A stretch of 64,000 bases of DNA. Source: Paractinoplanes ferrugineus. Its GTDB lineage: Bacteria > Actinomycetota > Actinomycetes > Mycobacteriales > Micromonosporaceae. The notes under the pieces are model-generated. The model did not search any database and was not told the DNA's origin. It worked only from the letters and a program-made list of their open reading frames with translations. The stretch spans positions 1 through 64,000 of the forward strand of contig NZ_BOMM01000035.1 of the NCBI RefSeq assembly GCF_016862195.1, given 5' to 3'. Made by a program: the position numbers and the translations under genes. This document shows, one piece after another, positions 42,456 through 50,658 of this stretch. The first letter of the stretch is position 1; each line of letters begins with the position of its first letter.

Positions 42456-44102
42456 TCAGTAGGCGCCCTTGCGCTTGAGGACGACCCAGATGGTGCGCCA
42501 CAGGATGCCAAGGTCGTAGGTGAGCGACCAGTTGTCCACGTAGTAGAGGTCGAGCCGCACCGCTTCGTCCCAGCTCAGGTCGGAACGACCGGAGACCTGC
42601 CACAGGCCGGTCATGCCGGGGCGGACGAGCAGGCGCCGGCGGACGTCGCCGAGGTAGTCGCCGTCGTCGGCGGGCAACGGGCGGGGGCCGACCAGCGACA
42701 TCTCGCCCTTCAGCACGTTGATCAGCTGCGGGAGCTCGTCCATCGAGGTGGCCCGGAGCTTCTGCCCGAAGGCGAAGATCCGAGGGTCGACCTTCATCTT
42801 GAACATCATGCCGTCGGACTCGTTGAGCTCCTCCAGCGTGGCCTTGCGCTCCTCGGCGTCCACGTACATCGTGCGGAACTTCCACACTCGGAACGTGCGG
42901 CCCTCGTGGCCGACCCGGGGCTGCCGGAAGAAGACCGGCCCGGGGTCGGAGATCTTGATGCCGAGCGCGATGAGCAGCAGGAACGGGCTCAGGAAGAGCA
43001 GGCCTAGCCCGGCCGCGACCCGGTCGAGCAGGTTCTTCGCGAGCCAGCCGGGGCCGGAGAGAGTCGGCTCCTCGACGTGCAGCAGCGGCAGACCCTCGAT
43101 CGGGCGGATGTGCACGCGCGGGCCGGCGATGTCGGTGAGCTGCGGCGCCACCACCAGGTCGACGCCGGTGCCCTCGAGCTGCCAGGCCAGCCGGCGCAAC
43201 TCGCCCGGCTCGGCGCTCGCCGAACCGCAGACCGCGATCGTGTCGGCGCCCACCTCGCGCACCAGGGACAGCAGGTCACGGGTCGCGTAGACGGGAACCG
43301 GGGTCTCGATGCCGCGGGCCGCCGCGTAGCCGTCGGTCAGGTGGATCGCGACCGGGATGAGGCCGGCCGCCGGCGAGCGGGTGACCGCCGTGTAGACCTC
43401 GAGCGCCTCGGGCAGGGTGCCGACCAGGACCATCCGGTGTGCGCCGTGGCCGAACCGGCGGCGGGCCAGGTGCAGCACCTGCCGGGCGAGCACCCGGTCG
43501 GTGAGCAGGAAGAAGGCGGCGCTCGCCGACACCATCGCGACCGTCCCACGGGACAGGCCGGTCTTGGTGGCGAAGGCGAGCAGCGACACGGCGGCCACGA
43601 CCGTGACCGACGTGCGGACGATCCGCTTGAACTCCTCGCTGCCCAGACCCAGATAGCGCCGGTCGTAGGTGCCGTTGGCCCACAGCAGGATCAGCCAGCC
43701 GAGCGGCAGGACGATGTAGGCGAAGAAGCTGAACAGCTCCTGGCCGTGCAGGAAGAGCAGGCTGCGGTTGTCGAAGCCGGACTTCGACTTCTCCAGGTAG
43801 GTCGCGGCCAGATAGCTCGCCAGCAGGACCGAAAGAAGATCAAGGAAGACAAGCGCCAACGTGTACGGCCGGTGCCAGCGGGACAGGCGCTTGTGCGTCC
43901 GGTTCCAGGCCGATCGGGGTACGCCGTTGCTCGGTGGCGGCTCCTGCTGCCACTCGAAGCTGTCGTACGGCACGGGTTTGCTCCGGCTGCTGTCGGTAAC
44001 CGGGTGATGCAGGCTTGTCGACACCTCGCCTACGTCCTCCCGCATCCGGAAAAGATTACGCACCGCCACGAGCTTTCGGCTGTCGGCCACCACGGCCCGC
44101 AC
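42456..44102 (-). CDS. polyprenyl glycosylphosphotransferase (exopolysaccharide initiation)
   Basis: About 548 residues. N-terminal cytoplasmic tail, then four hydrophobic segments (about 80-215), a nucleoside-diphosphate-binding-like middle domain and a C-terminal bacterial sugar transferase domain (about 340-548). Its markers are PVFFRQPRVGHEGRTFRVWKFRTMY, ELPQLINVLKGEMSLVGPRPL and RPGMTGLWQVSGRSDLSWDEAVRLDLYYV. It transfers a sugar-1-phosphate to undecaprenyl phosphate to start polysaccharide assembly. A shorter start at 44045 is possible. Confidence 0.93.
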   Translation of the reverse strand: MRAVVADSRKLVAVRNLFRMREDVGEVSTSLHHPVTDSSRSKPVPYDSFEWQQEPPPSNGVPRSAWNRTHKRLSRWHRPYTLALVFLDLLSVLLASYLAATYLEKSKSGFDNRSLLFLHGQELFSFFAYIVLPLGWLILLWANGTYDRRYLGLGSEEFKRIVRTSVTVVAAVSLLAFATKTGLSRGTVAMVSASAAFFLLTDRVLARQVLHLARRRFGHGAHRMVLVGTLPEALEVYTAVTRSPAAGLIPVAIHLTDGYAAARGIETPVPVYATRDLLSLVREVGADTIAVCGSASAEPGELRRLAWQLEGTGVDLVVAPQLTDIAGPRVHIRPIEGLPLLHVEEPTLSGPGWLAKNLLDRVAAGLGLLFLSPFLLLIALGIKISDPGPVFFRQPRVGHEGRTFRVWKFRTMYVDAEERKATLEELNESDGMMFKMKVDPRIFAFGQKLRATSMDELPQLINVLKGEMSLVGPRPLPADDGDYLGDVRRRLLVRPGMTGLWQVSGRSDLSWDEAVRLDLYYVDNWSLTYDLGILWRTIWVVLKRKGAY

Positions 44103-44226
44103 CCGTCGACCCTTAGCGCGTTGCCTGGGACCGGGCCACTATACCGATGGAACCGGCCGAACGGAGCGCACGTCGCACAGGCTCTACCACACCGAGTTGT
44201 TCAGGCACACAAAGTAACTATCGGGC

Positions 44227-45087
44227 CTATCGAATCAGCTTCGACAGGCGGCGGTCGGCCAGCGGTTTGCCGCCGGTCTGACACGTAGCGCAGTACTGCA
44301 AGCTCTTGTCGGCGAAGGAAACCTCACGCACGGTGTCCCCGCAGATCGGGCAGGGCAGACCTGTACGAGCGTGCACCCGCAGCCCAGCGCGCTTCTCGCC
44401 CTTGAGCTCGGCCGCCTTCTGCCCGACCGACCGGGTCACCGCGTCGGTCTCGACCTCGCGCATCGCCCGGTAGAGCTCACCCATCTGCTCGTCGGTGATC
44501 TTGCCGGTGAGCGCGAACGGCGACATCTTGGCGACGTGCAAGATCTCATCGGAGTACGCGTTCCCGATGCCGGCCAGCACCTCCTGGTCGACGAGCACAC
44601 CCTTGATCTGACCGTTGCGCGAGCGGATGCGCTCGGCGAACTCCGTCTCGGAGAGGGCGAGCGCGTCGGGCCCGAGGCGCGACACGCCCGGCACCTCGGC
44701 CGGATCGCGCACCAGATAGGCGGCCAGCGACTTCTGGGTGCCGGCCTCGGTCAGGTCGAACCCGGAGCCGTCGTCGAGCCGCATCCGGATCGCGATCGGC
44801 CCGCTGCCCGGCTTGAGCGGGGCGGGCGACTTGAACGCGTCGCGGTAATGCAGCCAACCCGCTCGGGCGAGGTGCACGATCAGGTGGAGGTCGTCGCCGA
44901 GGGCGATGTCGAGGAACTTGCCATGCCGGCCGGCGTCACGAACCGGCATCCCGGCGACGGCGGAGGCGGGCGGATCGAACGTCTTCAGCGCGCTGAACGA
45001 GGACACCTCGAGGCGTTGCACGGTGTGGCCGACCGCGCGCTCACGCAGGTATGCGGCGAGCGCCTCGACCTCGGGAAGTTCCGGCAC
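44227..45087 (-). CDS. Fpg/Nei-family DNA glycosylase
   Basis: A 286-residue base-excision repair glycosylase. After Met removal the N-terminus is Pro-Glu-Leu-Pro-Glu, with the catalytic Pro2 and Glu3. Helix-two-turn-helix region around VDQEVLAGIGNAYSDEIL. C-terminal zinc finger with CPIC and YCATC pairs. GTG 45087 is the start since PELPEVEAL must be N-terminal. It removes oxidised bases (8-oxoguanine or oxidised pyrimidines). It diverges from the GT4 gene across 25 bases. Confidence 0.94.
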   Translation of the reverse strand: MPELPEVEALAAYLRERAVGHTVQRLEVSSFSALKTFDPPASAVAGMPVRDAGRHGKFLDIALGDDLHLIVHLARAGWLHYRDAFKSPAPLKPGSGPIAIRMRLDDGSGFDLTEAGTQKSLAAYLVRDPAEVPGVSRLGPDALALSETEFAERIRSRNGQIKGVLVDQEVLAGIGNAYSDEILHVAKMSPFALTGKITDEQMGELYRAMREVETDAVTRSVGQKAAELKGEKRAGLRVHARTGLPCPICGDTVREVSFADKSLQYCATCQTGGKPLADRRLSKLIR

Positions 45088-45112
45088 GAGGTCAACGGTA
45101 GCGTTTCCGGCC

Positions 45113-46273
45113 ATGAAGGTGGTGGTTGCGCACAACCGTTATCGGGAAGCGATCCCCTCGGGCGAGAACGTCATCGTGGACACCGAGATCGCCCAGCTCA
45201 GGGCGGTCGGGGTGGAGGTGTTGCCGTTCCAGCGCAGCTCGGACTCGATCGGCGAGCTCCCGGCCGTGCAGAAGGCGCTTCTGCCGATCTCGCCGATCTA
45301 TGGCGGCCCGGCCCAGCGTGACCTGGCTCGACTGCTGACCGACGAACGCCCGGACCTGCTGCACCTGCACAACCCGTACCCGTTGCTGTCGCCCTGGGTC
45401 ATCAAGACGGCCCATGCCCATGGGGTGCCGGTGATCCAGACCGTGCACAACTACCGCCAGGTCTGCTCGTCGGGCCTGTACTTCCGGGACGGCCACAACT
45501 GTCAGGACTGCCGGGGCAAGCTGGTCGGCTGGCCGGCCGTCAAGCACCGCTGCTACCGGGGATCGGCCGCGCAGAGCGCTCTGATGGCCACCACCCTGGC
45601 CGTGCACCGGCCCACCTGGAAGTCCGTCGAGCGATACGTCGCCCTGACCGACCGGATCGCCGCCCACCTGCGCGACTACGGCATCCCCGACGAACGCATC
45701 GTGGTGAAGCCGAACGCCTATCCCGACCCGGGCGAGCCGTCCCCGCCGGGCGAGGGCTTCCTCTTCGGTGGCCGGCTGTCCCCGGAGAAGGGCCTCGAAC
45801 TGCTGCTGGACGCGTGGCAGCGGCATCCGGACGGCTCGCTGGGCCCGCTGCTCATCGCCGGCGACGGGGAACTGCGGCCGCTCGCCGAGAAAGCCGCGGC
45901 CGAGCGCTCCGACATCACCTACGCGGGCATTCTGGACCGGTCGCGGATGGTCGAGGCCCGGCGCGCGGCGGCGGTCGTGCTGGCCGTGCCGACCTGGAAC
46001 GACGTGCTGCCCACGGTGATCCTGGAGGCGATGGCCGACGGCCGCCCGGTTCTCGGCACGGCGGTCGGCGGTCTGCCGTACCTCATCGGGGCGGAAGCCG
46101 GCTGGCTGGTGCCCCCGGAGCCGGCGGCGCTGGCCGCCGCCCTGCCGGTGGCCCGCGACGAGGCCGCCGGTCTTGGGAAGATTGCCCGGAGTCGCTATCT
46201 GAGCGAATTCCATCCGGACGTGCTGACCGCCAGGCTGCTCGACATCTATCGGGAAGTCACAGCTGGCACCTAG
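45113..46273 (+). CDS. GT4-family glycosyltransferase
   Basis: A 386-residue GT-B glycosyltransferase. N-terminal acceptor domain with HNRYREAIPSGENVIVDTE (7-25) and DLLHLHNPYPLLSPW, and a C-terminal donor domain with GRLSPEKGLELLLDAW, LLIAGDGELRP and the E-x7-E-type motif in PTWNDVLPTVILEAMADGRPVLGTAVGG. A Cys-rich patch (NCQDCRGKLVGWPAVKHRCYRG) resembles the insert seen in some bacterial GT4 enzymes. It likely adds a sugar to a surface polysaccharide. Seven bases separate it from the arylsulfotransferase gene, so they probably share a transcript. Confidence 0.9.
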   Translation: MKVVVAHNRYREAIPSGENVIVDTEIAQLRAVGVEVLPFQRSSDSIGELPAVQKALLPISPIYGGPAQRDLARLLTDERPDLLHLHNPYPLLSPWVIKTAHAHGVPVIQTVHNYRQVCSSGLYFRDGHNCQDCRGKLVGWPAVKHRCYRGSAAQSALMATTLAVHRPTWKSVERYVALTDRIAAHLRDYGIPDERIVVKPNAYPDPGEPSPPGEGFLFGGRLSPEKGLELLLDAWQRHPDGSLGPLLIAGDGELRPLAEKAAAERSDITYAGILDRSRMVEARRAAAVVLAVPTWNDVLPTVILEAMADGRPVLGTAVGGLPYLIGAEAGWLVPPEPAALAAALPVARDEAAGLGKIARSRYLSEFHPDVLTARLLDIYREVTAGT

Positions 46274-46280
46274 GTAGAGC

Positions 46281-47813
46281 ATGGGGGCACGGGGGAATGC
46301 TCTCCGGGTGGATCGAAGAAAACTGCTCTTGGGTGTGGGCGGCGCGGCCATCGTCGGCGTGACCGGAGGTGGAGTCGGCTATGCGCTCGGCTCCGGCTCC
46401 GAACCCCCGGCGGTCAAAGCGACCGAGCCGGCGCCCACACCCGCCAAGTACCGGTCCCGGCCCGACCTGCGGACCATGCCGGACGTCACGATCACGACGC
46501 CCGCGAACGCCACCGTCGGCGGCTACATCTGCCTGTCACCGGCGTCCGGCACCGGCCTGTGGGGCCCCCTCATGGTCGACGAGAAGGGTTCGCCGATCTG
46601 GTTCAAGAAGGTGCCCGACCCGGCCACCGTCGCCATCGACTTCAAGGTGCAGAAATACCGGAACCAACCGGTGCTCACCTGGTGGGAGGGGACCATCGGG
46701 GGCACCGGTGGGCAGGGCGTCGGCCAGGGTGAGTTCGTGCTTGCCGACCGGTCCTACCGAGAGGTCACCCGGGTGCGGGCGGCCGGCAGCGAGCAGGCCG
46801 ACCAGCACGACTTCGTCATCACCCCGCGGGACACGGCACTCTTCTGGATCTACGACCCGATCCCGTACGACCTCAGCCCGGTGGGCGGCCCGACCGACGG
46901 GGTGCTGCACGACGGGGTGATCCAGGAGATCGACATCGCCACCGGCAAGAAGCTGTTCGAGTGGCGGGCAAGCGAGCACGTGCCGCTCGACGAGTCGTAC
47001 GCCCCGCTGCCCGGCGGCGACTCGGCCCATCTGCCCTACGACTACTTCCACGCCAACTCGGTCGGCCTGGCCGCCGACGGCAACATCATCATCTCGTCCC
47101 GGCACACCTGGACGGCTTACAAGTTGGACAAATCGTCGGGCAAGGTGATCTGGCGGCTCGGCGGCAAGAAGTCCGACTTCACGGTCGAGGAGAAGGCGAA
47201 GTTCGCCTGGCAGCACGACTTCCGCCAACGCCGCGACGGCTCCTACAGCGTCTTCGACAACGGCGCCGGCGTGACCAAGGTGCGCGACTACTCCCGCGGG
47301 CTGGTGCTCAAGCTCGACGAGACGGCGAAAACCGCGGCTTTCGTCGCCGAGTACCTCCACCCCGAGCGGGTGTCCGCCCCGACCCAGGGCAACTTCCGCG
47401 AACTGGCCGACGGCGGCTCGTTCATCGGCTGGGGTCAGATGCCGCACTTCACCGAACACAACGTCGACGGCAGCGTCCGCCTGGCCGGCCACATCCCCCT
47501 CGACAACCAGTCCTACCGCGCCTACAAGGTCGACTGGACCGGCGAGCCACTCGACCAGCCCGCCCTGGGCCTGACCGTCCTGGGCGGCAACGTGGTGGTC
47601 AGCGCAAGCTGGAACGGCACCACCCGGGTGAACCGCTGGCGGGCGCGTTACGGAGCCCAGCCCGGCGCTCTGACCGGCACCCTCGAGGCCCCGCGGTCCG
47701 GCTTCGAGACCACCCTGACCGTCCCCGGCACCCCGGAGTACGTCGTCGCCGAAGCCCTCGACGCCACCGGCAAACTGCTCGGCACCTCCTCAGCAATCCC
47801 GGTACGCGTCTAG
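46281..47813 (+). CDS. Tat-type arylsulfotransferase (ASST) family protein
   Basis: A 510-residue exported protein. The N-terminus carries Arg12-Arg13 in VDRRKLLLG, a twin-arginine-like motif, then a hydrophobic stretch and an Ala/Pro linker. The body matches the ASST beta-propeller (Arylsulfotran_2): PYDYFHANSVGLAADGNIIISSRHTWTAYKLD, GKVIWRLGG and FAWQHDFRQRRDG with His residues in the propeller centre. A Pro/Val-rich C-terminal domain follows. Enzymes of this family move sulfate between aryl sulfates in the cell envelope; many actinobacterial members are untested. GTG 46308 is a possible start. Confidence 0.85.
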   Translation: MGARGNALRVDRRKLLLGVGGAAIVGVTGGGVGYALGSGSEPPAVKATEPAPTPAKYRSRPDLRTMPDVTITTPANATVGGYICLSPASGTGLWGPLMVDEKGSPIWFKKVPDPATVAIDFKVQKYRNQPVLTWWEGTIGGTGGQGVGQGEFVLADRSYREVTRVRAAGSEQADQHDFVITPRDTALFWIYDPIPYDLSPVGGPTDGVLHDGVIQEIDIATGKKLFEWRASEHVPLDESYAPLPGGDSAHLPYDYFHANSVGLAADGNIIISSRHTWTAYKLDKSSGKVIWRLGGKKSDFTVEEKAKFAWQHDFRQRRDGSYSVFDNGAGVTKVRDYSRGLVLKLDETAKTAAFVAEYLHPERVSAPTQGNFRELADGGSFIGWGQMPHFTEHNVDGSVRLAGHIPLDNQSYRAYKVDWTGEPLDQPALGLTVLGGNVVVSASWNGTTRVNRWRARYGAQPGALTGTLEAPRSGFETTLTVPGTPEYVVAEALDATGKLLGTSSAIPVRV

Positions 47814-47895
47814 GTCACCCGACTGCTGCACGGCGACGACGGGAGCGCAATCGTGCCGTACGAGCTGGTCGACGACGCGATCTATCGGGCTTTCC

Positions 47896-48035
47896 TTAAC
47901 AGTCGAGCCGCATGGCGATCAGCACATGATTCAGTGCAAGAAGTAGGCGAGCTTCTGAACCTCCAACGCTGACCGCCGGTACCAATCGAGCGCACGGTAC
48001 TGCTTGAGCAGCAGAGCCGCTCGCCCGAGCGTCAT
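47896..48035 (-). pseudogene. decayed remnant resembling the DarG antitoxin C-terminal domain
   Basis: The minus strand from ATG 48035 reads through RAALLLKQYRALDWYRR and SALEVQKLAYFLH, then a stop at 47931. In the +1 frame at 47934-47896 a continuation LNHVLIAMRLDC appears. The order EVQKLAYFL followed by LNHVL matches the DarT-binding region of DarG antitoxins, where about 25 residues (the EAGEPLRL..YGPYA stretch) normally sit between. A deletion plus frameshift explains both pieces. The match rests on remembered family patterns and no macro domain or DarT is present. Confidence 0.5.
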
Positions 48036-48046
48036 CTTCGGCCGGG

Positions 48047-48787
48047 TCAGCCGCGTAGGGCGGTGCGGGCGGAGAAGATGATGCTGGCGGCCAGGAAGGC
48101 GGCGTTGACCAGGGTGAACAAGCCGATGAACCAGACCGTCCACTGTGGTGCGACGGCCAGCACCAGGCCGGCCAGGGCGATCACGGCGCCGTAGTCGCGG
48201 ACCAGCTTGACCAGGCGGATCGGCAGCGAGCGGCTCGTCACCATGCTCGCGGCCTGCTCGCCGCCCTGCATCACCGAGGTGACCAGGTTGACCATCCAGG
48301 TGCCGGCGAACGCGGCGAGCAGCCACGCGGGAGTGTCGGACACCTGCGCCTTGGCGGTGGCGGCCAGGGCCGAGACCAGGGAGATCTGGACGGCCACGTC
48401 GCAGAGCACGTCCAGCCGCCCGCCGGCGATCGAGGTCTGCCGGGTGACTCGGGCCAGCTGGCCGTCGGAGCAGTCGAACGCGTACGCCAGCTGCCAGCCG
48501 ATCAGCGCGAGCAGGCCGATCGGCCAGGCCCAGACCCGGCCCTCGGCCACCGGGCCGGCGGCCGCGATGACCACGAAGGACACCAGGCAGCCGAGGCCGA
48601 GGTTGAACACCGTGAGCACGGACGGGGCGAGGCCACGCTTGTGGGCGCCGACCGCGATCCGGGCGCCGAGGTGCTGGCTGACAGCCTCGCTGAACAGCCC
48701 GCCCCCGCGGTTGACCGCGTAGTAGTCGGCGGCGGAGGGGGCGGCCGCGACCGGGCCGGAATCAGCGGTTGGTGACGGCTTCGACAT
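48047..48787 (-). CDS. CDP-alcohol phosphatidyltransferase
   Basis: A 246-residue integral membrane enzyme with about six helices. The catalytic signature is complete: Asp105-x2-Asp108-Gly-x2-Ala-Arg113, Gly122, Asp126, Asp130, which binds the CDP group and two Mg ions. It transfers the alcohol phosphate from a CDP-alcohol to an acceptor alcohol. The gene overlaps the glycerol-1-phosphate-dehydrogenase-like gene by 26 bases. In this three-gene context the donor would be the CDP-product of the nucleotidyltransferase two genes upstream (inference). Confidence 0.92.
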   Translation of the reverse strand: MSKPSPTADSGPVAAAPSAADYYAVNRGGGLFSEAVSQHLGARIAVGAHKRGLAPSVLTVFNLGLGCLVSFVVIAAAGPVAEGRVWAWPIGLLALIGWQLAYAFDCSDGQLARVTRQTSIAGGRLDVLCDVAVQISLVSALAATAKAQVSDTPAWLLAAFAGTWMVNLVTSVMQGGEQAASMVTSRSLPIRLVKLVRDYGAVIALAGLVLAVAPQWTVWFIGLFTLVNAAFLAASIIFSARTALRG

Positions 48788-49823
48788 AGTCGGCCAGCTT
48801 TCGGCTTATCTCGTCCGGGCTCATGGCCAGGTGTTCGAGGATCGTGTAGCGGTCGGGCCGGGTGCGCGGGGCGAACGCGACCGCCTCGACGAACTGGCCC
48901 GCGTCAAGGTCCACGTCGGCGGGCAGGCGCGGCAGCTGGTGCCGGGCCAGGCATTCGGACATCTGGGTGAAGCGACGTTCGTCGCCCCGCAGGAACGTGC
49001 AGAACAGCGCGCCCAGGCCGGCCAACTCGCCGTGCGAGGCGGTGCCGGGGAACAGCGAGTCGACGGCGTGCATGATCTCGTGGCAGCCGCCGGAGGCGGG
49101 CCGGCTGCTGCCGCAGACCGCCATGGCCAGGCCGCTGGCGATAAGTGATTCGGCGAGCACCGTGACGAACGCGTCGTCGGACATGTCGCCGGGCATGTTG
49201 AGCACCGCCTCGGCGCCCATCCGGGCGAGCGAGGCGGCGAGCCCGTCGACCGGTTCGCCGCGCACTTCGCGGGCCAGTTCCCAGTCGGCGAGCGCGGAGA
49301 TGTTGCTGATCACGTCGCCGATGCCACCACGGTTGACGCGCTCCGAGCCGTTCTCGACGAAGTCCAGGTCGACGACGACGCCGAACGGGATGTGCACGCC
49401 GTACGAGTTCTTGATGCCGTCGTGGATGAGGCTGGCGACCGGTGAGGCGATGCCGTCGTTGGCGAGGCTGGTGGCCACCGAGATCATCGGCAGGCCCCAC
49501 CGGTTGGCCGCGTATTTCGCGGTGTCCACGGTGGTGCCGCCGCCGATCCCGACGACCGCGTCGTAGCTGCGGGCGCGAAGCTTGCCGGAGAGTTCGAGCG
49601 CAGCGTCCAGGGTGCCGCCGACGGTGGTGTAGACGTCGGCCGCGCCGAGTGTGGGGCGGATCAGGTTCACCACCCGTTCACCGAGGCCGGGGCCGACCAC
49701 GACGGCGACGTCGCCGCCGGCCGAGATGCGGCCGTCGGCCAGGATGCGACCCAGGTCGGCGACCGCACCGCGACGTACGTCGATGTGCAGGGGCGTCTGG
49801 ATGCTGCGCGCTAGTAGCGGCAT
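48762..49823 (-). CDS. sn-glycerol-1-phosphate dehydrogenase-like (AraM/EgsA) enzyme
   Basis: A 353-residue member of the iron-containing alcohol dehydrogenase/dehydroquinate-synthase superfamily. NAD(P)-binding GIGGGTTVDTAK (92-103), the substrate-site SLANDGIASP (119-128), and the metal ligands Asp170 (GIGDVI), His248 (GGCHEIMHAVD) and His264 (ASHGE) follow the glycerol-1-phosphate dehydrogenase pattern. It would reduce DHAP to sn-glycerol-1-phosphate, which is the archaeal stereochemistry and rare in bacteria. A different polyol phosphate cannot be excluded. Overlaps the neighbours on both sides. Confidence 0.82.
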   Translation of the reverse strand: MPLLARSIQTPLHIDVRRGAVADLGRILADGRISAGGDVAVVVGPGLGERVVNLIRPTLGAADVYTTVGGTLDAALELSGKLRARSYDAVVGIGGGTTVDTAKYAANRWGLPMISVATSLANDGIASPVASLIHDGIKNSYGVHIPFGVVVDLDFVENGSERVNRGGIGDVISNISALADWELAREVRGEPVDGLAASLARMGAEAVLNMPGDMSDDAFVTVLAESLIASGLAMAVCGSSRPASGGCHEIMHAVDSLFPGTASHGELAGLGALFCTFLRGDERRFTQMSECLARHQLPRLPADVDLDAGQFVEAVAFAPRTRPDRYTILEHLAMSPDEISRKLADYVEAVTNR

Positions 49824-50542
49824 GCGATCTCCCGCGCCTTGGCGAGGTCCTCGTGATTGTCGACCTCGACCCAGCTGACCTGGCCGATCGTCGCCGCGCG
49901 CACCTCGCCGCCGCGGTTCGCGTATTCCTGGAAGCCGTCCTCGTAGTAGAGGTTGGGGTCGCGTTCCCAGGTGGTCTTGAGGGCGTCGGCCAGGCCGGCC
50001 GCGGCCGCGGGCTCGATGATGTTGGCGCCGATGTACTCGCCGAACGCGTCCGCCGGGTCCATCAGTTTGGTGATTTTGGCCAGCTGTCCATCTTCCCGGA
50101 AGACCGTCTTCATCTCCTCGTCAGCCAGCTTCTTCAGATTGTCGATGGCGAGCAGGATGCTCGGACCACGACTCGTCAGGAGGGTCTGCTCGACGCTCAC
50201 GGGATGTACGGTGTCGCCATTGACCATCAACGCACCCTGGGCGAAGTGGTCACGGGCGAGCCAGAGGGAGTAGGCGTTGTTCCATTCCTCGGCCTTGTCG
50301 TTGTGCACCAGGCTGATCTTGACGCCGTACTTCTCCTGGAACGTGGAGACCCGCTCCTCGACGGCGCCGGCGCGGTAGCCCACGACGATCGTGACGTCGG
50401 TGAGCCCGGCCGCGGCCAGGTTCGACAACGAGATATCCATGATCGTGGTTTCGCCGTCCACCGGGACGAGCGCTTTCGGAAGCGTGTCCGTGTAGGGGCG
50501 AAGGCGGCGGCCGGCGCCCGCCGCGAGAATCAAGCCGATCAT
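49811..50542 (-). CDS. LicC-like CTP-dependent nucleotidyltransferase
   Basis: A 243-residue nucleotidyltransferase. LILAAGAGRRLRPYTDTLPKAL (4-25) is the nucleotide-binding loop with Lys23, and NGDT (108-111) holds the catalytic Asp110. The WNNAYSLWLA segment (87-96) and the C-terminal WVEVDNHEDLAKA are hallmarks of the phosphocholine and inositol-phosphate cytidylyltransferase branch (LicC/IPCT). ATG 50542 has AGGAGA upstream. First gene of a three-gene, fully overlapping operon; it would make a CDP-polyol for the CDP-alcohol transferase (inference). Confidence 0.88.
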   Translation of the reverse strand: MIGLILAAGAGRRLRPYTDTLPKALVPVDGETTIMDISLSNLAAAGLTDVTIVVGYRAGAVEERVSTFQEKYGVKISLVHNDKAEEWNNAYSLWLARDHFAQGALMVNGDTVHPVSVEQTLLTSRGPSILLAIDNLKKLADEEMKTVFREDGQLAKITKLMDPADAFGEYIGANIIEPAAAAGLADALKTTWERDPNLYYEDGFQEYANRGGEVRAATIGQVSWVEVDNHEDLAKAREIACRY

Positions 50543-50658
50543 GGGATCTCCTGTCAAAGCATGCGTGTGGCCCCGCGAGGATAACCGTCGGTGTCTCACA
50601 CCGCGGACCGCACGAGGTAGAGAAAAATCCTATAGAGGCTGCTCGTAAGCTGGAAACC

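Noticed and set aside
47814..47971. Plus-strand open extension after the arylsulfotransferase stop, ending in GELLNLQR
   Set aside because: It looks protein-like, but it is antisense to the DarG-like remnant (GEVGELLNL mirrors EVQKLAYFL), which explains it better.
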